A DNA stretch of 64,000 bases from Longimicrobiales bacterium (GCA_028279425.1 JANQNV010000316.1:1-64000), one strand, 5' to 3'; shown: positions 36,647 to 46,600, numbered from the stretch's first letter. Numbers and translations: made by a program. Notes: generated by a model not told the origin, from the sequence alone.

Positions 36647-38413
36647 GTGACGCTGCAGGGAATCGACTGGGTCGTGATGGCGCTGTACGGCGTCGTCGTA
36701 CTCGTCGTCGGCATCGCGTTCACGCGCCGGGCCGGCAAGAACGCCGACGAGTACTTCCTGGCAGGGCGAAGTCTGCCCTGGTGGGTTCTGGGGACGTCGA
36801 TGGTGGCGACGACCTTCTCGACCGACACACCCAACTTGGTGACCGACATCGTCCGCACCAACGGTGTCAGCGGGAACTGGGTGTGGTGGGCGATGGCGAT
36901 CACCGGCATGCTCACCGTGTTCTTCTACGCCAAGCTCTGGCGTCGGTCGGGCGTGATGACCGACATGGAGTTCTACGAACTGCGCTACGCAGGCAGCCTC
37001 GCGGCTTTCCTGCGCGGCTTCCGGGCCGTCTATCTCGGCGTGTTCTTCAACGTCATGATCATGGCCACCGTCACCCTGGCCGCGATCAAGATCGGGGGCG
37101 TGCTTCTCGGGGTCGATCCGCTCACCGTCGTGTTGGTGGCCGGTACGATCACCCTGGCGTATTCGGCCACGGCCGGATTGTGGGGCGTCGTGGCGACCGA
37201 CCTGTTGCTGTTCGTGATCGCCATGGTCGGGTCGGTGGCCGCCGCGGTGGTCGCGCTCCGGCATCCCGATGTGGGCGGGCTCTCCGGACTCCTGGCCAAC
37301 ACCGACGTGCAGCCGAGTCTGGCCTTCCTGCCCGACTTCAGCGACTGGACGACGGCATCGGCCGTCTTCGTGGTGCCGATCGCGGTGCAGTGGTGGAGCA
37401 CGTGGTACCCGGGGTCCGAGCCGGGGGGCGGAGGCTACGCCGCGCAGCGCATGTTGGCCGCGAAGGATGAACGGCACTCGATGAAGGCCGTGCTCTGGTT
37501 CACCGTCGCCCACTACGCGATCCGTCCGTGGCCCTGGATCCTGGTCGCGCTCGCTTCGCTGGTGGTGTTTCCCGACCTCGCGTCGATCCAGGCGGCCTTT
37601 CCCGGCCTCGATCCCGGGATCCTCGGCCACGACCTCGCCTATCCTGCGATGCTCGCCTTCCTTCCGGCGGGCCTGCTCGGTCTGGTAGTGGCCTCGCTGG
37701 CCGCCGCCTACATGTCGACGATCTCGACCCACCTCAACTGGGGTTCTTCGTACATCGTCCAGGACGTCTATCGACGGTTCATGGTGACCGACGCCGACGA
37801 GGGGCACTACGTGTCGGTGGCTCGGCTGAGCACCGTGGTGCTCACGGCGCTCATGGGCGTCGTGGCCCTGTGGCTCGAAAATGCGTTGCAGGCATTCCAG
37901 ATCCTGCTCCAGATCGGCGCCGGTACCGGCCTCGTCTTCTTGTTGCGGTGGTTCTGGTGGCGGATCAACGCCTGGAGCGAGCTGAGCGCCATGATCATCT
38001 CGCTCCTCGTCGCCGTGTACTTCCAGTTCGTACACGGCGCTCTCGGCTTCACGGCGTTCGACGCCTCGACGCAGCTGGTGCTGGGAGTGCTGGTGACCAC
38101 GATCGGGTGGATCGCGGTGACCCTCGCGACGGCTCCGACCGACACCGAGACGCTCCGGGCCTTCCACGCTCGGATGCGCCCCGTGGGCCCCGGTTGGCGC
38201 GTGGTGGTGGGCGATGCTCCGGCCCCGGAAGGTGAGAGCATCGGCGCAGCCGCCCTCGCGTGGTTCCTCGGATGTATGGCCGTCTACGGTGCGCTCTTCG
38301 CGACCGGGTACGTGTTGTACGGACGGTTCGTCGCCGCGCTGGTCGTCGGAGCGATCGCATTGGCCTCGGCCGCGATGGTCGTGCGACTCCTGCCTCGCGT
38401 CGGACTGCGGTAG
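36647..38413 (+). CDS. Sodium:solute symporter (SSS family)
   Basis: NADEYFLAGRSLPWWVLGTSMVATTFSTDTP and about 13 TM segments. Confidence 0.9.
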   Translation: MTLQGIDWVVMALYGVVVLVVGIAFTRRAGKNADEYFLAGRSLPWWVLGTSMVATTFSTDTPNLVTDIVRTNGVSGNWVWWAMAITGMLTVFFYAKLWRRSGVMTDMEFYELRYAGSLAAFLRGFRAVYLGVFFNVMIMATVTLAAIKIGGVLLGVDPLTVVLVAGTITLAYSATAGLWGVVATDLLLFVIAMVGSVAAAVVALRHPDVGGLSGLLANTDVQPSLAFLPDFSDWTTASAVFVVPIAVQWWSTWYPGSEPGGGGYAAQRMLAAKDERHSMKAVLWFTVAHYAIRPWPWILVALASLVVFPDLASIQAAFPGLDPGILGHDLAYPAMLAFLPAGLLGLVVASLAAAYMSTISTHLNWGSSYIVQDVYRRFMVTDADEGHYVSVARLSTVVLTALMGVVALWLENALQAFQILLQIGAGTGLVFLLRWFWWRINAWSELSAMIISLLVAVYFQFVHGALGFTAFDASTQLVLGVLVTTIGWIAVTLATAPTDTETLRAFHARMRPVGPGWRVVVGDAPAPEGESIGAAALAWFLGCMAVYGALFATGYVLYGRFVAALVVGAIALASAAMVVRLLPRVGLR

Positions 38414-38537
38414 CGCGGGGCTCCACGCGCCGAGTAGCTGCGATGGCGCGCCCCTCCCTGGCGCTGAGGAGCCGCGCCGCCCGGCGAGGGGATGCGGGAT
38501 TCGGCCGTAGTCCAAGGCATTCGTCCTCGTCCGCGGC

Positions 38538-39794
38538 TCAGAGCAGGCCGGTGCAGGCCCCCTGCCCCGCCCGCGCTCGAAAGACGGGAGACGGCGTCGA
38601 TCCGGGTCGCGGCGTCGTCTGGCGCCTGCTCGCCTCGACCCGTTCGGACAGCGCCGCCAGAACTGCGTTCGTGTTCGATCCCTCGGCGAGAGCGACGATA
38701 CTCCCGCCGAAGCCCGCTCCGGTGAGCCGGGCACCCCACGCTCCCGCGGCCCGGGCGGTGGCAACCAGCTCGTCGAGGGCCGGGTGTCCGACTCCGCAGC
38801 GCTCGGTGAGCGATGCGTGGGACCGATCCATGATCCGGCCGAACGCCTCCCCGTCGGCGGATTGCAGGGCCAGCCACGCCCGATCCACTCGTCCCGCCTC
38901 GCTGACGACATGGTCGAACACGGCGCGCATGTGGTGGTCGAGGACGCCTTCCGCCGCCGACGCCAGCTCGGCCTCGGGTCGCCTGACGAGCAAACGGTAC
39001 GCCGTCGGCGCCCCCAGCGCGTCGGCGACACAGGCGAGCGCCCGTTCACCCTCGCGTCGCAGTCGGTTGTAGTCGGCCTGCGAGGCCCCGCTTTTTTCGG
39101 CTCGCACCCCGGAGTGTGCCACGATCACCGTCCACGCCGGCGGGAGCGGCACCGGCTGCCAGGCCAGGGGATCGAACTCGATTCGCAGGGCGTGCCCAGC
39201 CACCCCGCCGATGCTGGCCGCCTGGTCCATGCCTCCGCCCGCGGTGCCCACGTAGCGTTCTCCGGCGGCCAGAAGGGCGGCCATCTGCTCCGGCGCCAGT
39301 CGACCGGGCCCGACGAACGGTCGAAGCGACTCCAGTGCAGCGAGGCCGAAGGCGACCACGAGGGCGGACGACGATGAGAGTCCCGCAGCCACGGGAAGGC
39401 TCGACGTCACGACCGCGTCGAAGCCGCCGGAGCGACCGGCCCCCTCCACACCTCCGTCGAACTCCTGGGCCGCCCACCCGTGGATTGCGGCCACCCCTGC
39501 GCGCACGTAGTTGCCCCAGTGGCCGGCGCCCGCGGGCACGGGTGCCGGCGAGGCGTCGAAGGACACAGGCTCGAAGTGCGGCTCCATATTGGCCACCCGC
39601 ACCCGGGAACCACCCACCGCTCGAAACACCACGTGCACGCCTCGCTCCAGCGCCATGGGCAGCACGGGCAGGTCGTGGTAGTCGATGTGGTCCCCGACCA
39701 GGTTGACCCGGCCTGGCGCCCAGGCGTAGTGGGTGGGCTCGGCGCCGAACGCCTCCGCGAAGGCCCTGGCGAGTGCGTCGGCCTCGACGTTCAT
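38538..39794 (-). CDS. galK: Galactokinase-like GHMP kinase
   Basis: APGRVNLVGDHIDYHDLPVLPMAL, LPVAAGLSSSSALVVAF, LTGAGFGGSIVAL. Confidence 0.87.
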   Translation of the reverse strand: MNVEADALARAFAEAFGAEPTHYAWAPGRVNLVGDHIDYHDLPVLPMALERGVHVVFRAVGGSRVRVANMEPHFEPVSFDASPAPVPAGAGHWGNYVRAGVAAIHGWAAQEFDGGVEGAGRSGGFDAVVTSSLPVAAGLSSSSALVVAFGLAALESLRPFVGPGRLAPEQMAALLAAGERYVGTAGGGMDQAASIGGVAGHALRIEFDPLAWQPVPLPPAWTVIVAHSGVRAEKSGASQADYNRLRREGERALACVADALGAPTAYRLLVRRPEAELASAAEGVLDHHMRAVFDHVVSEAGRVDRAWLALQSADGEAFGRIMDRSHASLTERCGVGHPALDELVATARAAGAWGARLTGAGFGGSIVALAEGSNTNAVLAALSERVEASRRQTTPRPGSTPSPVFRARAGQGACTGLL

Positions 39795-39888
39795 GGGACC
39801 GGGGTCGACGTCGGGCCCCTCCACGCGCTCGGGGCGCCCCAAGCACTCGGGGCCCGCCGCGCGTCCTGGGCCCACCATCCCCCCAGAC

Positions 39889-41340
39889 TCAGGCCCGGAA
39901 GATGTCGAGCGGCGGATAGCTCTCCCACCGGCCCCGGGTGAAGTCGGGAAACGCAGCCGGTTGGCTGCCGTTGGCCACCGACCACTCACTCAGGGGTCCG
40001 ACGGCCGAAAGCGCCGCCGCGTCATAGACGTTCATGTCGGTCGGCAGACCCTCGCGCAGGCACTTCACCAGTCGGTAGTCCTCGATGAAGTCCATGCCCC
40101 CGTGCCCTGCACCCTCCGACATCCCTTCGAGATCCTTCCACAAGGGGTGGTCGAACTCCGCCAGAACGTCGGCATAGTCCTCCCAGCGATGCGACGGTGA
40201 CCGGCCCTCGATGTGGAGACGGTTGGGGTAGCCCTGGAAGAGTCCCCGCGAACCCTGCAGCATGTGGATTCGCGAGTAGGGCCGGGGCAGGTTGGTGTCG
40301 TGGACCACGTAGATCGTGCGGCCTCGCGAGGTCTTGATCAGGCTCGCGTTGACGTCGCCGAGCACGTAGGTCTCGGCCTTTCGCGGATCGTCGTCGCCGA
40401 GCTGGGTCGCGGCGTAGTCCTGCAGGCCCCGGCTCGGCGAGCTCATCGAGACCAGGTAGTCGAACTTGTCGCCCCGATTGATGTCCATGCAGTTGGCGAT
40501 CGGGCCCAGGCCGTGCGTCGGATACAGGTTCCCGTTGCGCTCGCTCGAGTGGGCCCGCCGCCAAAGCCCTTCGTTGGCGTCGGAGAACTTCACGGCTCGA
40601 AGGTCGTGCAGGTAGCCGCACTCGGCGTGGAGGAGCTCTCCGAGCAGGCCCTGCCGCGCGATGTGGAAGACCATCATCTCCGGGCGGTCGTAGTTGCAGT
40701 TCTCCATCATCACGCAGTGCTTCTGCTGGGCCTCGGCCACCTCCACCAGCCGCCAGCAGTCGTCGAGGGTGTAGGCGGCCGGCACCTCGGTCGCGGCGTG
40801 GGCGCCGTTCTCCATGGCGGCGACGCACACCGGCACATGCCAGCGCCAGGGGGTGGCCGTGAAGACCAGGTCGACGTCTTCGGTCTCGCACAGACGCACG
40901 AAGTCGGTGTCTCCCTGTCCGTAGAGCGTGGGCCGTGGCCGGCCCGCAGCTTCGACCCATCCGGCCACCTCTTCCATGCGAGGCCCGTCGATGTCGCACA
41001 GCGCGGTGATCTCCACGCCGTCCAGGCCGAGGAAGTTGCGCACGTGGCCGCCGCCCTGGAGTCCTACGCCGACGAACGCGACGCGAAGCGTTTCGATGGG
41101 CGGGGTCCGAAAGGGTTCGGCCGGAGCCGATGCCGCGAGTCCAGCGGGTGTCCGACCGAGGTCGGCTCCACCGCCCGCCCCCTCGCCCCCACTCTGGCTC
41201 GTACTCCCCGCCCCCGCGTCGGCGGCTCCTCCCGGGCTGCAGCCGAGCCCGGTGAGAGCCGCTCCACCGACGCCGAGGGCGCCGAGTTTCAGCATCTCGC
41301 GTCGATCGAGGGATCCGGACGAATCGGTGGGATGGCTCAC
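39889..41340 (-). CDS. Exported Gfo/Idh/MocA family oxidoreductase
   Basis: DRREMLKLGALGVGGAALTGLGC Tat-like/lipobox leader; VAFVGVGLQGGGHVRNFLGLDGVEITALCDID; EVPAAYTLDDCWRLVE. Confidence 0.85.
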   Translation of the reverse strand: MSHPTDSSGSLDRREMLKLGALGVGGAALTGLGCSPGGAADAGAGSTSQSGGEGAGGGADLGRTPAGLAASAPAEPFRTPPIETLRVAFVGVGLQGGGHVRNFLGLDGVEITALCDIDGPRMEEVAGWVEAAGRPRPTLYGQGDTDFVRLCETEDVDLVFTATPWRWHVPVCVAAMENGAHAATEVPAAYTLDDCWRLVEVAEAQQKHCVMMENCNYDRPEMMVFHIARQGLLGELLHAECGYLHDLRAVKFSDANEGLWRRAHSSERNGNLYPTHGLGPIANCMDINRGDKFDYLVSMSSPSRGLQDYAATQLGDDDPRKAETYVLGDVNASLIKTSRGRTIYVVHDTNLPRPYSRIHMLQGSRGLFQGYPNRLHIEGRSPSHRWEDYADVLAEFDHPLWKDLEGMSEGAGHGGMDFIEDYRLVKCLREGLPTDMNVYDAAALSAVGPLSEWSVANGSQPAAFPDFTRGRWESYPPLDIFRA

Positions 41341-41543
41341 GGTCGGCTCCGGCGGTGGCGGGGGGTTCGGGGTGCGGCCAGGATGGGAGCGGCAGCGGGG
41401 CGAGGCAAGATGAAGCTCGACGCTCGAGCGCAAGGCACGCGTCGGACGCACGTCTCCGGCGAGGCTGCTATCTTGCCGGCGCCCGACGACCCCGGCACTC
41501 GACGACGCCCGCTCGATCAGGGGTCCCCTCGCGACCATACGCC

Positions 41544-42164
41544 ATGATCACCGAAATCGAGGACTACTTCACGAAGGGGTGTGGCCGCTGCGAGCGCTTC
41601 GCCACCCCCGACTGCTCGACCCGGCACTGGGCCGCGGGTCTGGCCGAGCTGCGCAGGATTCTGCTCGACCTCGGGCTCGACGAAGTGGTGAAGTGGGGCC
41701 ACCCGTGCTACATGCACGCCGACCGCAACGTGGTGATCCTGGGGGCCCACCGAGGTGACATCCGCCTCAGCTTCTTCCACCCGGCTCTGATGAAAGACCC
41801 GGACGGGGTGCTCCGAAAGCAGGGGCCCAACACCCAGCACCCCGACATGATCCAGTTCACGGACGACGCGCAGGTGGCCGCGATGGAGCCGATCGTGCGG
41901 TCCTACGTGCGGGAGGCGATGGGGTATGCCGAGGCCGGAGTGAAGGCGCCTCGAACCACGGCGACGTTCGACATCCCGCCCGAACTCGTCGAAGCCATGG
42001 ATGCCGACCCGGAGCTCGCGGAAGCCTTCCACGCTCTGACGCCGGGACGGCAGCGCAGCTACGTGATCAACCTCTCGTCCGCGAAGCAGTCGGCGACGCG
42101 GGTGCGCCGCATCGCGAAGTTCCGACCCAAGATCCTCGAGGGAAAAGGCGCTCTGGAGCGCTAG
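41544..42164 (+). CDS. YdeI/OmpD-associated (DUF1801) family protein
   Basis: DEVVKWGHPCYMHADRNVVILGAHRGDIRLSFFHPALMKDPDG and LTPGRQRSYVINLSSAKQSATRVRRIAKF. Confidence 0.85.
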   Translation: MITEIEDYFTKGCGRCERFATPDCSTRHWAAGLAELRRILLDLGLDEVVKWGHPCYMHADRNVVILGAHRGDIRLSFFHPALMKDPDGVLRKQGPNTQHPDMIQFTDDAQVAAMEPIVRSYVREAMGYAEAGVKAPRTTATFDIPPELVEAMDADPELAEAFHALTPGRQRSYVINLSSAKQSATRVRRIAKFRPKILEGKGALER

Positions 42165-42913
42165 GGCTGGCTGCCCCCCGAGGCCAATACCGCCATTCGG
42201 CGCTCCAGGTCGGCCGCCGCCTCGATCTCCTCGCGCGCCAGTTCGACGTTGACGGCGAGGTTGGAGACCCAGAAGCGCAGCTCGACGAGAAGATCGAGAT
42301 CGGCGGCCAGCGCCTGGACCAGGCGATCGGCCTCGTCACGCGAGACGGGTGATTCACACTCCCGGAAGCCCTGGGCCAACTCGCGGGCTACGTCGTAGCA
42401 GCGGGTCCAGATGTGGTCCTGGATGCGCATCGGGGTGAGGCCGCGCACGAGTCGCCGAACGTCGGGGTTCACACCGTAGACCGCCTCGGACCAGTCCGCG
42501 CTCAATCGGTAGTACCCCGCCAGGTCGGTCCGGAGTGTGGCATCGCGGATCAGTGCCAGTTCGCCCGCGCTCGTGAGTTCGTCGTAGGTGGTGCTGTTGG
42601 CGCGGTAGGGGTTGAACTGCGAGGCCTGGTAGAAGCTCAGCAGTACCGACCAGGGGTCGCTGGCCGTTCGCCGCCCCTCGGCGTAGGCGATTGCTTCGCG
42701 ACCGAGCTGCGACACCTGCGTCCAGTAGGTGACGCGTTGCCCGAGCCGCACCACGTCGCTCGCGAGGTCGCTCTGGATCCGTTGCGCGTGTTCGACGGCG
42801 CGGCGCTCGTCGCGCTGTGCGTCGGTCCAGTTCGAGACCTGCAGACCGATGAACACGCCGGCGATGACGATGACGAGGTCGAGTGCCACGGCGAACCAGG
42901 TCTGCTCTTTCAT
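42161..42913 (-). CDS. DUF6090-like single-TM protein
   Basis: MKEQTWFAVALDLVIVIAGVFIGLQVSNWTDAQRDERRA. Confidence 0.65.
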   Translation of the reverse strand: MKEQTWFAVALDLVIVIAGVFIGLQVSNWTDAQRDERRAVEHAQRIQSDLASDVVRLGQRVTYWTQVSQLGREAIAYAEGRRTASDPWSVLLSFYQASQFNPYRANSTTYDELTSAGELALIRDATLRTDLAGYYRLSADWSEAVYGVNPDVRRLVRGLTPMRIQDHIWTRCYDVARELAQGFRECESPVSRDEADRLVQALAADLDLLVELRFWVSNLAVNVELAREEIEAAADLERRMAVLASGGSQP

Positions 42914-43111
42914 GTGTTTTCCGATTCGTCGCGGCAACATCGACGTGCTCCGGGAGGGACTCGAGGATCGCGATCAAGCTGGGGCTCGCCGGATGCGTCG
43001 AACAGAGGGGCGCCCAGCGTGCTTACGCCTGCGTCCTTGCTGGTGCGCACGGCCGCGCGCATCCTGTCCATTCGGGAGAGTGTGCACGAACCGTTCGACA
43101 GGAAGATCTCC

Positions 43112-44683
43112 ATGATGCCGCGCATCCCCGCCCTTCTGGGCACCATCGCCTTCGCATTCGTCGCGCCTTCGGCTGCCGCGCAGACGTTTCCCGTCGACGA
43201 CCCGATGTTGCAGAACATCTGGGCCGAGGGGATGGAGAATTCGCAGGTGTACCCCCTGGCGCAGGCCCTTCTGGACTCGGTCGGTCCGCGGTTGACCGGC
43301 ACCCCGGGCATGCAAGCCGCGCACGATTGGGCGGTACGCACCTACGAAAGCTGGGGTGTGGAGGCGCGCAACGAGCAGTACGGTACCTGGCTGGGGTGGC
43401 GGCGAGGCATCAGCCACGTCGACCTGCTCGAGCCCCGGGTGCGTTCACTCGAGGGTATGCTGCTCGGGTGGTCGGGTGGGACTCCCGACGGCGCCCCCGT
43501 AGAGGGCGAGGTCATCGCGATGCCGGAGTTCACCGCGCAGGAGGAGGTGGAGGCCTGGCTGCCCTCCGTGGCGGGGAAATTCGTCGCCATCGCCTACGCC
43601 GAGCCGACCTGTCGCCCCGATGATCAGTGGCAGCAGTATTCCCGGCCCGCCGTGTTCGAGGCGATGCGGGCCGAGCGCTCGCGGGAGCGCGGCGAGTGGA
43701 ACAACGCGCGGTTCCTCGTCGCCCCCGGCAACGCGGGGATCCAGCAGCGGCTCGAAGAGGCCGGCGCCATCGGGCTGTTCGAAAGCCGTTGGTCGAACGC
43801 TCCCGGCACCAACAAGGTGTTCAGCGCCGCGACACGCACGATTCCGACCTTCGACCTGTCGTGCGAGGACTACGGCCTCCTGTTCCGGTTGGCGTCCAAC
43901 GGTCAGAGCCCGCGCGTGCGAGTGCAGGCCGACGCCGAGTTCCTCGGCGACATGCCGACGTTCAATACGATCGCCACGATTCCCGGTACCGAGCTGCCCG
44001 ATGAATACGTGGTCTTGTCGGCGCACTTCGATTCGTGGGATGGCGGAAGTGGGGCGACCGACAACGGCACCGGCACGGTGACCATGATGGAGGCGCTCCG
44101 GATCCTGAAGCAGGTGCTCCCCAACCCCCGACGTACGATCCTGGTCGGCCACTGGGGTGGCGAGGAACAGGGGCTGAACGGCTCGCGCGCCTTCGTGACC
44201 GATCATCCGGAGGTGGTCGAGGGGCTGCAGGTGCTTCTCAACCAGGACAACGGAACCGGACGTGTGCAGACGATCGCGATGCAGGGGCTGATCGAGGCGG
44301 GCGAACACTTCGCCTCGTGGCTCGCGAAGGTGCCATCCGAGCTGTCGAGCGACATCGACCTCAACGTGCCCGGGTCGCCCGGAGGCGGCGGCAGCGACTA
44401 CGCGTCGTTCATCTGCGCGGGCGCGCCCGCCTTCTCGCTGAGTTCGCTCAGCTGGGGCTACGGCACGTACACCTGGCACACCAACCGCGACACCTTCGAC
44501 AAGGTCGTGATCTCCGACGTCCAGGAGAATGCGACGCTCACGGCGATGCTGGCGTATCTGGCCTCCGAGGACCCCGAGCGGGTGTCGCGGGCGCGGCGGT
44601 CCAATCTCGGCGTCACCCGCGGTGGCAGCCCTCGCGAGTGGCCCACCTGTCGCGACGGAGCCCGCACCTACGGGAACAACTGA
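43112..44683 (+). CDS. M28 family metallopeptidase
   Basis: Signal peptide; VVLSAHFDSWDGGSGATDNGTGTVTMMEALRIL; GHWGGEEQGLNGSRAF. Confidence 0.92.
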   Translation: MMPRIPALLGTIAFAFVAPSAAAQTFPVDDPMLQNIWAEGMENSQVYPLAQALLDSVGPRLTGTPGMQAAHDWAVRTYESWGVEARNEQYGTWLGWRRGISHVDLLEPRVRSLEGMLLGWSGGTPDGAPVEGEVIAMPEFTAQEEVEAWLPSVAGKFVAIAYAEPTCRPDDQWQQYSRPAVFEAMRAERSRERGEWNNARFLVAPGNAGIQQRLEEAGAIGLFESRWSNAPGTNKVFSAATRTIPTFDLSCEDYGLLFRLASNGQSPRVRVQADAEFLGDMPTFNTIATIPGTELPDEYVVLSAHFDSWDGGSGATDNGTGTVTMMEALRILKQVLPNPRRTILVGHWGGEEQGLNGSRAFVTDHPEVVEGLQVLLNQDNGTGRVQTIAMQGLIEAGEHFASWLAKVPSELSSDIDLNVPGSPGGGGSDYASFICAGAPAFSLSSLSWGYGTYTWHTNRDTFDKVVISDVQENATLTAMLAYLASEDPERVSRARRSNLGVTRGGSPREWPTCRDGARTYGNN

Positions 44684-44727
44684 CGGCGTGCCTCGCGGGG
44701 CGTCCGAGCGCGGGCTCGGCGCCTGAC

Positions 44728-44756
44728 TTGGACGCTCCGCGAGAATGGGTTACCTT
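44728..44756 (+). promoter_or_regulatory. Sigma70-like promoter TTGGAC-N17-TACCTT upstream of rpmB
   Basis: Direct reading, 45 nt from start codon. Confidence 0.5.
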
Positions 44757-44800
44757 GGAAGGCTTGTCGCCTCGTTCCATTCCGTAAACCGAGACGTCCC

Positions 44801-45040
44801 ATGTCGCGACGCTGTCAGATCTCCGGAGCTCGCCCGAACTCGGCGAACAACGTTTCGCACGCGAACAACAAGTCGAAGCGGCGCCAGCTGCCCAACCTGC
44901 AGCGCAAGCGGATCTGGGTGCCTCGTCTCGGTCGGACCGTTCGGGTCCGGGTGACGACCCGTGTGCTCAAGAGCATCGACAAGGTTGGTCTCGAGCGCAC
45001 GCTCAAGAAGAACGGGCTCCGCCTCGAAGACATCCTCTAG
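44801..45040 (+). CDS. rpmB: 50S ribosomal protein L28
   Basis: MSRRCQISGARPNSANNVSHANNKSKRRQLPNLQRKRIW. Confidence 0.95.
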   Translation: MSRRCQISGARPNSANNVSHANNKSKRRQLPNLQRKRIWVPRLGRTVRVRVTTRVLKSIDKVGLERTLKKNGLRLEDIL

Positions 45041-45131
45041 AGGGACCTTCTCCCTCGAGCGCCTCGCGGGGGTCACCGCGGGGGCTCCGCCGTCGACCCG
45101 ACCGGGCGCGGCATGACATGTGCGGCTCCAC

Positions 45132-45149
45132 CCCCTACGGCCGTAGGGG
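45132..45149. terminator. 18-bp perfect palindrome CCCCTACGGCCGTAGGGG
   Basis: Direct reading; between convergent rpmB and rpsN. Confidence 0.45.
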
Positions 45150-45245
45150 TGCACCACCACTCTCCAGCAGCTGACGTCGCCGACCGACCCTCGCTCGGAG
45201 GTGTCGACGCCGGTCTACGCCGCCGGCGACGCGCACTGAGATAGG

Positions 45246-45263
45246 CCGGGGCGATCGCCCCGG
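45246..45263. terminator. 18-bp perfect palindrome CCGGGGCGATCGCCCCGG
   Basis: Direct reading; between convergent rpmB and rpsN. Confidence 0.45.
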
Positions 45264-45337
45264 GTCAGCGCATTGACCAGATCAGTGGGAGCGCGCCAGC
45301 GATCGCGGCGCGGGTGGGAAACGCCTCTTTGCCCGCC

Positions 45338-45643
45338 CTACCAGCTCGACTTCTTGACGCCCGGGATCGCTCCGTCGAGCGACATGTCGCGGAAGGCGAT
45401 CCGGGAGAGGCCGAACTTCCGAATGTAGGCCCGGGGGCGGCCCGTCATCTGACAGCGATTCCGGTGCCGGACACGGCTGGAGTCGCGGGGCAGCTTGCGA
45501 ATGGCGGCCTGGGCCTCGCGCTTCTCGTTTGCGGTCGCCTGAGGGTCCTTCAGGACGGCGACGAGCTCCGCGCGGCGCGCCGCGTACTTCTCGACGAGCT
45601 GCGAACGCTTGTGGTTGCGCTGGATCTTGCCCTTCTTCGCCAT
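45338..45643 (-). CDS. rpsN: 30S ribosomal protein S14, zinc-independent (C-minus) form
   Basis: [43 protein letters not shown]; 101 aa; no CxxC pairs. Confidence 0.95.
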   Translation of the reverse strand: MAKKGKIQRNHKRSQLVEKYAARRAELVAVLKDPQATANEKREAQAAIRKLPRDSSRVRHRNRCQMTGRPRAYIRKFGLSRIAFRDMSLDGAIPGVKKSSW

Positions 45644-45755
45644 GATCTGACCCTCTTCTCCGCGTGCTGCAGACTGTTGTCGTGCGCGTCGTCGGGTTCG
45701 AATCGGTTCGAGCCACAGCACCGCCACGCGGGCGGCGGGGACGCGTGAGCCTGAA

Positions 45756-45785
45756 AAGATAGGTTTCGGGGTCGTGCGGGGTCAA
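45756..45785 (-). promoter_or_regulatory. Sigma70-like promoter TTGACC-N18-TATCTT for rpsN
   Basis: Direct reading on the minus strand; implies a leader of roughly 100 nt. Confidence 0.5.
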
Positions 45786-45829
45786 CCTCCCGGCCTGCCC
45801 AAGGCCTCAAAACCATCGACGGCTCGGCT

Positions 45830-46600
45830 TCAGGCCCCTGCGTACCAGTGGAAGCCCCAGTCGGAGTTGATCCCGCCCGTACCACGCCCGATGTCGTCGA
45901 TCGACGCCACGGCCTCGATCGACTTCACGAACTTGAGATTCTTGTAGCCGCAGTGGCGCTCGACCCGCAGGCGCACGGGAGCGCCGTTGCCCCGCGGCAG
46001 GTCCCGGCCATTCAAGCCGTACGCGAGAATCGTTTGCGGGTGCACGACGTCGAACATGTCGAAGCCCTCGTACCACCCGTCGAAGGCGCGGAGCACCACG
46101 TAGCGTGCGTCGGGGGTGACGCCGCCCGCCGCGGCCAGGACGTCGGTGAGGGGAGTGCCCGTCCATTCGGCGATCGCCGACCACCCCTGCTCGCAGATGT
46201 GGGCCGTGATCTGCGTACGGCGCTTCATGCCCTTGAGTTGGTCGAGCGACAACGTGGTGGGGCGGTTCACCAAGCCCCCGATCTCCAGCCGCCACTCCTC
46301 GAAGTCACCGGCGAGAAGCCGTTGATACTCCTCGTCGTCGGGGTTCGTCTGCCCCCAGGTGGGGAAGTCCTGGGTGATATCGCGCGGGTCGTGCTCCTGC
46401 ACGAGCGGCTGGTGGGCCATGAGCAGGCGCTGTGTGGTCATCGTCAGCACGTCGGCGATGCCGACGAGCCCGCCTCGGCGCACGGGAGGGGTCAGGTCGC
46501 CCGTGTCACACCCCGTGAGGATCAGCCCGGAGAGCCCCGCCGCGCTGCGCAGGAACCGTCGGCGCGACACATCCGGGGTCGGTGAGAACTCGTCGCTCAC
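45830..46600 (-). CDS. Sulfite-oxidase-family molybdopterin oxidoreductase (Tat-exported)
   Basis: SRRRFLRSAAGLSGLILTGC Tat leader; TAHICEQGWSAIAEWTGTPLTDVL; GNGAPVRLRVERHCGYKNLKFVKSIE. Confidence 0.87.
   Translation of the reverse strand: MSDEFSPTPDVSRRRFLRSAAGLSGLILTGCDTGDLTPPVRRGGLVGIADVLTMTTQRLLMAHQPLVQEHDPRDITQDFPTWGQTNPDDEEYQRLLAGDFEEWRLEIGGLVNRPTTLSLDQLKGMKRRTQITAHICEQGWSAIAEWTGTPLTDVLAAAGGVTPDARYVVLRAFDGWYEGFDMFDVVHPQTILAYGLNGRDLPRGNGAPVRLRVERHCGYKNLKFVKSIEAVASIDDIGRGTGGINSDWGFHWYAGA

Noticed and set aside
36512-39049. 845-aa minus-strand ORF spanning the SSS transporter
   Set aside because: Low-complexity charged composition and fully antisense to a clear symporter; no RBS or domain
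45694-45706. GGTTCGAATCGG resembling a tRNA T-loop
   Set aside because: Flanks do not form a 5-bp T-stem on either strand and no acceptor or anticodon arm is present
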